Of a stretch of 38,339 bases of DNA, positions 34,602 to 38,339 are shown piece after piece. The notes under the pieces are model-generated. The model worked only from the letters and a program-made list of their open reading frames with translations. It was not told the DNA's origin and made no database searches. The translations under genes and the position numbers were made by a program. The DNA comes from Candidatus Lambdaproteobacteria bacterium (lineage in GTDB: Bacteria; SAR324; JACQKK01). How positions within the stretch are numbered: the first letter of the stretch is position 1; the number at the start of each line of letters is the position of its first letter. The stretch is from positions 1-38,339 of the forward strand of contig JACQKK010000180.1 of assembly GCA_016204605.1 (NCBI GenBank), in the 5' to 3' direction.

Positions 34602-36140
34602 GTGGCTCGCCCCGTGCGCGAGAAAGCGGTACGCGAAAGGTTCGACATCGTCGTGGTCGGATGCGGGATCGCCGGGCTCGCGGCGGCCGCCGCCGGCCAG
34701 CAGCAAGGGGCGCGCGTGGTGGTGCTCGAGCGCTCCACCAAGGCGGAGCGCGGCGGGAATACCCGCTACACCGAGGCCTTCCTGCGCATGAAGAGCGAGC
34801 ACGAGGTCTCGGACGACTTCGAGGCGCACTTTGCCGCCAATGCGGGGGGGCATCTGGACCCGGTGCTGGTCAGCGAGGCCGTCAAGCCCGAGGCGGAACG
34901 GCCGCAGATATTGAAGGCCCTCGGCTTTGCCGATCCGGAAGTGGTCACCGCGTTCGCGGCGGCGGCCGGGCCCACCCTGCAGTGGCTCAAGACCTTCGGC
35001 ATCCGCTTCGATTTCCTCCCCACGCCGTTCCTCACCACCTCGACCACGCGCATGGCGCCGCGCGGGGGCGGCCTGGCCCTGGTGGAAACCCTGGCCGGCT
35101 ACCTGGAGGCGCAGCGGGTGCCGATCCGCTACGAGACGACGGCCCGCGAGCTGCTGCTGCGGCCCGATGGCGGCGTGGTCGGCATCCTGGCGGCCGGGCC
35201 GGGCAACCGCCCCATCGCCTTCGAGGGCAAGGCCGTGGTGCTCGCCAGCGGCGGCTACGAGGGCAACCCGGAGATGCAGGCCCAGTACATCGGGCCGCGC
35301 GCCCTCTGGCTGCGGCCGGTGGCGCGGGGCGGGTACTACAACCGCGGCGAAGGCATCCGCATGGCGCTGGCGATCGGTGCGGCGCCCTGCGGCGACTACG
35401 CCAGCTATCACGCCGAGCCCATCGACCCGCGCTCCGGCATGGCCGAGCCGGCGAACTTCGTGTTCCCCTACGGCATCCTGGTCAACAAGGAGGGCCGCCG
35501 CTTCGTGAACGAGGCCGCGGGAACGGTCGACGCCACGTACGAGTGGGTGACCCGGCAGATCTTCCAGCAGACCGATGGCATTGCCTACTCCATCTTCGAC
35601 GCGCGTCTGGCCGACGTGCCCAACCTCCGCCTGGGGCTGCGCACCGATCAGCCCCCGCTCGAGGCGCCCACCATCGCGGCGCTGGCCGCCAAGCTGGCGC
35701 TGCCGGCCGAAGCGCTCGAGCAGACGGTGCGCGCCTACAACGCCGCCTGCGCCCCCGGCACGTTCCAGCCGCTCGTGGCCGATGGCTTGGCGACGCGCGG
35801 GCTGGAGCCGCCCAAGTCGAACTGGGCGCGCCCGCTGGAGCAGCCCCCGTTCCAGGCGTACCCCATCATCTCCTCCAACGTGCTCACCTTCGGCGGCCTC
35901 AAGGTGAACCCGAACGCCCAGGTGCTGAACACCGCGGGCGACCCCATCCCGGGCCTGTATGCGGCCGGCGAGGTGGTGGGGCTCTACTACCGCACCTACG
36001 CGGGCTCGACCTCGGTGCTCAAGGGCGCCGTGTTCGGCCGCCTCTCCGGGCTGCACGCGGGCCAGGGCTTCAGGAAGAAGCCCGCGGCGCGGAAGCAGCC
36101 CGCACCGCGCAGCAAGCCTTCCTCACGGGCACGGCGATGA
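34602..36140 (+). CDS. FAD-dependent oxidoreductase, TcuA/fumarate reductase flavoprotein-like
   Basis: Flavoprotein of 512 residues. The GTG at 34602 is chosen because GGAGGT lies six bases upstream; it opens RPVREKAVRERFDIVVVGCG. FAD-binding segments are VVVGCGIAGLAAAAAG and RGGNTRYTEAFLRM at the N-terminus and LYAAGEVVGLYYRTYAGSTS near the C-terminus. The GGNTRYT region is very like tricarballylate dehydrogenase TcuA, and a central part carries the catalytic domain of the succinate dehydrogenase/fumarate reductase flavoprotein family. The basic C-terminal tail (KKPAARKQ onward) is odd. It overlaps the next gene by four bases. A likely job is oxidising a carboxylic acid; substrate unknown. 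Confidence 0.87.
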   Translation: MARPVREKAVRERFDIVVVGCGIAGLAAAAAGQQQGARVVVLERSTKAERGGNTRYTEAFLRMKSEHEVSDDFEAHFAANAGGHLDPVLVSEAVKPEAERPQILKALGFADPEVVTAFAAAAGPTLQWLKTFGIRFDFLPTPFLTTSTTRMAPRGGGLALVETLAGYLEAQRVPIRYETTARELLLRPDGGVVGILAAGPGNRPIAFEGKAVVLASGGYEGNPEMQAQYIGPRALWLRPVARGGYYNRGEGIRMALAIGAAPCGDYASYHAEPIDPRSGMAEPANFVFPYGILVNKEGRRFVNEAAGTVDATYEWVTRQIFQQTDGIAYSIFDARLADVPNLRLGLRTDQPPLEAPTIAALAAKLALPAEALEQTVRAYNAACAPGTFQPLVADGLATRGLEPPKSNWARPLEQPPFQAYPIISSNVLTFGGLKVNPNAQVLNTAGDPIPGLYAAGEVVGLYYRTYAGSTSVLKGAVFGRLSGLHAGQGFRKKPAARKQPAPRSKPSSRARR

Positions 36141-36901
36141 AGCTCGCGGGCCAGGTCGCGATCGTGACGGGCGGCGCGGGGGCCATCGGCGGCGCCGTCT
36201 GCCTCGCGCTGGCCCGGGAGGGAGCCCACGTCTGCGTGGCCGATATCGTGCCGGGCCAGGCGGTGGCGGGCCAGGTCGCGGCGCTGGGGCAGCGCGCCCT
36301 CGACGTGCGCACCGACGTCGGTCGCAGCGCCGACGTGCGGGCGATGGTGGCGCGGACGCTGGAGGCCTTCGGCCGGCTGGACATCCTGGTCAACGTCGCG
36401 GGCGTCTCCTCGGTGGGCAATTTCGAGACGCTGCCCGAGGCCGAGTGGGACCGCGTGCAGGCCATCAATCTCAAGGGGGTCTTCCTCTGCTGCCAGGCCG
36501 CCATCGCGCCCATGCGCGCCCGGCGCTACGGGCGCATCGTCAACATCGGCTCCGTGCTGGGCAAGAACGGCGGCAATCCCCGGCCCTGGCTGGACCGCGC
36601 CGAGCAGCTCAAGGCGGGCAACGCGGCCTACGGGGCGGCCAAGGCCGGCGTGCACGCGCTGACAGTGTTCCTGGCCAAGGAGCTGGCGGCGGAGGGGATC
36701 ACGGTGAACGCAGTGGCGCCCGGCCCGATCGTGACCGGCATGACGGCGGCGCTGCCGCAGACGCTCCAGGCGCTGATCCCCGTGGGGCGCATGGGCACCC
36801 CGGCCGAGGTGGCCGAGGCGGTGGCCTTCCTCGCCTCCCCCGGCACCGGCTACATCACCGGCGAGATTCTCGACGTGAACGGCGGCCTCTGGCCCGATTG
36901 A
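36137..36901 (+). CDS. SDR family NAD(P)-dependent oxidoreductase
   Basis: Classical short-chain dehydrogenase of 254 residues. The cofactor motif is VTGGAGAIGGAVCLALA with the TGxxxGxG pattern, followed by an acidic residue after beta-2 (VADIV), suggesting NAD preference. Then come DILVNVAGVS (NNAG motif), the catalytic Ser in IVNIGSVLG and YGAAK with catalytic Tyr and Lys. A ten- to fifteen-residue loop (KNGGNPRPWLDRAEQLKAG) lies between Ser and Tyr. The C-terminus ends in GEILDVNGGLW, typical of the family. The ATG overlaps the flavoprotein stop (ATGA). It probably oxidises a hydroxy acid or alcohol in the same pathway. Confidence 0.92.
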   Translation: MKLAGQVAIVTGGAGAIGGAVCLALAREGAHVCVADIVPGQAVAGQVAALGQRALDVRTDVGRSADVRAMVARTLEAFGRLDILVNVAGVSSVGNFETLPEAEWDRVQAINLKGVFLCCQAAIAPMRARRYGRIVNIGSVLGKNGGNPRPWLDRAEQLKAGNAAYGAAKAGVHALTVFLAKELAAEGITVNAVAPGPIVTGMTAALPQTLQALIPVGRMGTPAEVAEAVAFLASPGTGYITGEILDVNGGLWPD

Positions 36902-36956
36902 GCCCGTCCCGCAGCCGCGGCCACAGTCTGACCCGAACCATGGAGATCCGGTCGTC

Positions 36957-37838
36957 ATGAAACTCTGGTACCAAAGCATGTCCAAGCAGCAGGCCTGGGG
37001 GCGGTACGCCGCCGTGCTGCGGAAGCACCTCGACGCCATCCGCGAGCCCGATACGGAAATCGAGGTGCACGGCATCACCAAGATCGGCGGCACGGGCGAC
37101 CAGTTCCGCTACCTCGACTACCTCGAGACCGGCGAGGTGCTGGAGAACGTGCACCGGGCCGTGCAGGAGGGATTCGATGCGTTCCTGATCGGCAACATCG
37201 GCGACCCGGGACTGCTCCAGGCGCGGGAGATCGCCCACATCCCCGTGCTGGGGCTGGGGGAGACCTCGTACCACCTGGCCTGCATGATGGGCGCGAACTT
37301 CTCGCTCGTCACCATCAACGAGAAGTTCACGCCCCGCATCATCGAGAACGTCCACCGCTACAAGCTCGAAGGCCGGCTGGCGGCGGTCAACCGCATGCAG
37401 GTGGACCGGATCGTGGACCTCGCCGCGGGGTTCGAGAGCCCGCAGGCGCTGAAGGTGATCGTGGAGCAGTTCCTCGCGGCGGCCAACGCCAACGTGGCGG
37501 CGGGCGCGGAGGTGGTGATCGCGGCCGGCGGCGTGGTGATGGCCCTGCTGGCCCATGCCGGCGTGCACGAGGCCGCGCGCCACACGCCGATCCTGAACGG
37601 GACCACCGCGCTCGTGAAAGCCGGCGAGATGGCCGTGCGCCTGAACCGGCTGATGGGCGGGCGCTTCGTCAGCAAGACCATGAGCTACGCCCCCCCGCCC
37701 CCGGAGCAGATCGCGGAGCTGCGCCGCTACTACGGTGAGTATATCTACCCGACCGTGAAGGCGCCCGCGGCAAGTGCCAAGCAGGGCCCGCGGGCTAAGG
37801 GCAGGGCGTTTCGCTCACAACCCCCGAGAAAAGGATGA
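36957..37838 (+). CDS. Asp/Glu/hydantoin racemase-fold protein (copy 2, without the family cysteines)
   Basis: Racemase-fold protein of 293 residues, paralogous to the divergent copy (shared start MKLWYQS; GFDAFLIGNIGDPGLLQARE; IPVLGLGETSYHLACMMG; AEVVIAAGGVVMALLAHA). The positions of the two hydantoin-racemase cysteines hold Asn (GNIGDP) and Gly (AAGGVV). A conserved Cys remains in HLACMMG, but it sits at another position. The C-terminus has an extra Lys/Arg-rich tail. GGAGATC precedes the ATG. It is separated from the SDR gene by 55 bases, probably one operon. A lyase or isomerase role on the pathway intermediate is possible but unproven. Confidence 0.83.
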   Translation: MKLWYQSMSKQQAWGRYAAVLRKHLDAIREPDTEIEVHGITKIGGTGDQFRYLDYLETGEVLENVHRAVQEGFDAFLIGNIGDPGLLQAREIAHIPVLGLGETSYHLACMMGANFSLVTINEKFTPRIIENVHRYKLEGRLAAVNRMQVDRIVDLAAGFESPQALKVIVEQFLAAANANVAAGAEVVIAAGGVVMALLAHAGVHEAARHTPILNGTTALVKAGEMAVRLNRLMGGRFVSKTMSYAPPPPEQIAELRRYYGEYIYPTVKAPAASAKQGPRAKGRAFRSQPPRKG

Positions 37839-37843
37839 GAGCC

Positions 37844-38270
37844 ATGAAACTCAAAACTCGGATGCTCATCGGAAAACTGTTCAAGATGTTTGGAATTATT
37901 TTACCGAGCCAAAGAATTGGGTGAGTTGGTACGGAGGTACGCTCAAAGGGGTAAATCCTGGCTGGGAAAAGGGAGCTCAGTTGCTTTGGGAACAAGGAGC
38001 ACCATCAATCATTCAGAACGTAGACAATTTGAAAGAGATTGTTACTAAGGGCAGATGGGAATTCGGACTTGGACATTCAAGGACTTGAATGGAGCGGTCC
38101 TGCTGGAGATGGAAGAGGAATTCATTGATACGATCCCTAACACGGAATCCACATGGAGGAATGACTGCCAGATCATGCTAATTAAACTCAAGGAGGGTAT
38201 TGAAGGCGAATCGAGTGAATCGGGTTCTGCGTCCAAAGGACAAAAGAGTTGGTGGCAGTTCTGGAGGTGA
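37844..38270 (+). pseudogene. SRPBCC-domain protein, frameshifted twice, AT-rich
   Basis: Three frames give one continuous SRPBCC/AHSA1-like domain: the start MKLKTRMLIG (ATG at 37844), then KTVQDVWNYFTEPKNWVSWYGG through DNLKEIVTKGRWEFG in a second frame, then WTFKDLNGAVLLEMEEEF to a Ser-rich tail ending QSWWQFWR-like in a third. The shifts lie near the AAAA run around 37871 and near 38065; each would be repaired by adding one base. Members of this fold bind small hydrophobic ligands. The composition is far less GC-rich than the neighbours. It could be a decaying transferred gene, or two base-call errors. Confidence 0.7.
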
Positions 38271-38303
38271 TTCATCGCAGTAACAATGGGCTGGCTGCCA
38301 CTT

Positions 38304-38318
38304 CGGCCTTGCAGGCCG
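38304..38318 (+). terminator. Hairpin near the window end
   Basis: CGGCCT and AGGCCG pair perfectly around a TGC loop, about 35 bases after the SRPBCC gene. No T-tract is visible before the window ends, so function is uncertain. Confidence 0.3.
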
Positions 38319-38339
38319 GCAAGCCGGGGCTGTAACGCC

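Overview
The window is a very GC-rich proteobacterial chromosome segment. Several features point to a gammaproteobacterium: eno directly followed by an FtsB-type divisome gene, an LptC-type lipopolysaccharide export gene, MotA/MotB, and an ECF sigma/anti-sigma pair. The species cannot be named from sequence alone. Two stretches are clearly poorer in GC than the rest: the middle of the DNA methyltransferase gene (about 18785-19790) and the last 450 bases. Both look foreign.

Layout. 1-2678 (+): eno, ftsB, a YidD-like gene with a signal peptide and a small coiled-coil membrane protein. 2695-6710 (-): two closely related mandelate-racemase/muconate-lactonizing-type enzymes separated by a palindromic repeat, a HepT/MntA-type toxin-antitoxin pair, and an ECHDC3-like enoyl-CoA hydratase-fold protein. 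7218-12285: motA-motB (+), rsmG (-), then a FliN-type protein with a huge acidic/Ala-Pro extension and a FliM-type protein (+), which may form a motor-switch locus. 12831-17229 (+): a flavin/Fe-S oxidoreductase, an ETF alpha subunit and a FixC-type quinone oxidoreductase, which read as an electron-transfer chain but lack a visible ETF beta or FixX.

17518-24625 (+): a PAS sensor without an output domain, a type III restriction-modification pair (mod, res), and a cheB without its receiver domain or start codon. The simplest reading is that the restriction module landed in a signalling/chemotaxis locus and removed the sequence between the two remnants. 24847-30209: an HtrA-like protease and a paralogue lacking the catalytic histidine (overlapping genes), a membrane protein of unknown function (-), and an ECF sigma factor with its zinc-motif anti-sigma factor; this looks like an envelope-stress locus. 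30324-33134 (-): lptC and a two-domain CDC48/p97-type AAA+ ATPase, 9 bases apart.

33333-38270: two Asp/Glu (hydantoin) racemase-fold paralogues that lack the family's cysteines, one on each side of a TcuA-like flavoprotein and an SDR dehydrogenase, with a near-perfect palindrome in the divergent control region. A frameshifted SRPBCC-domain gene of foreign base composition ends the window. With the MR/MLE enzymes and the ECHDC3-like protein, these genes suggest catabolism of hydroxy-, keto- or polycarboxylic acids; the substrate is not evident.
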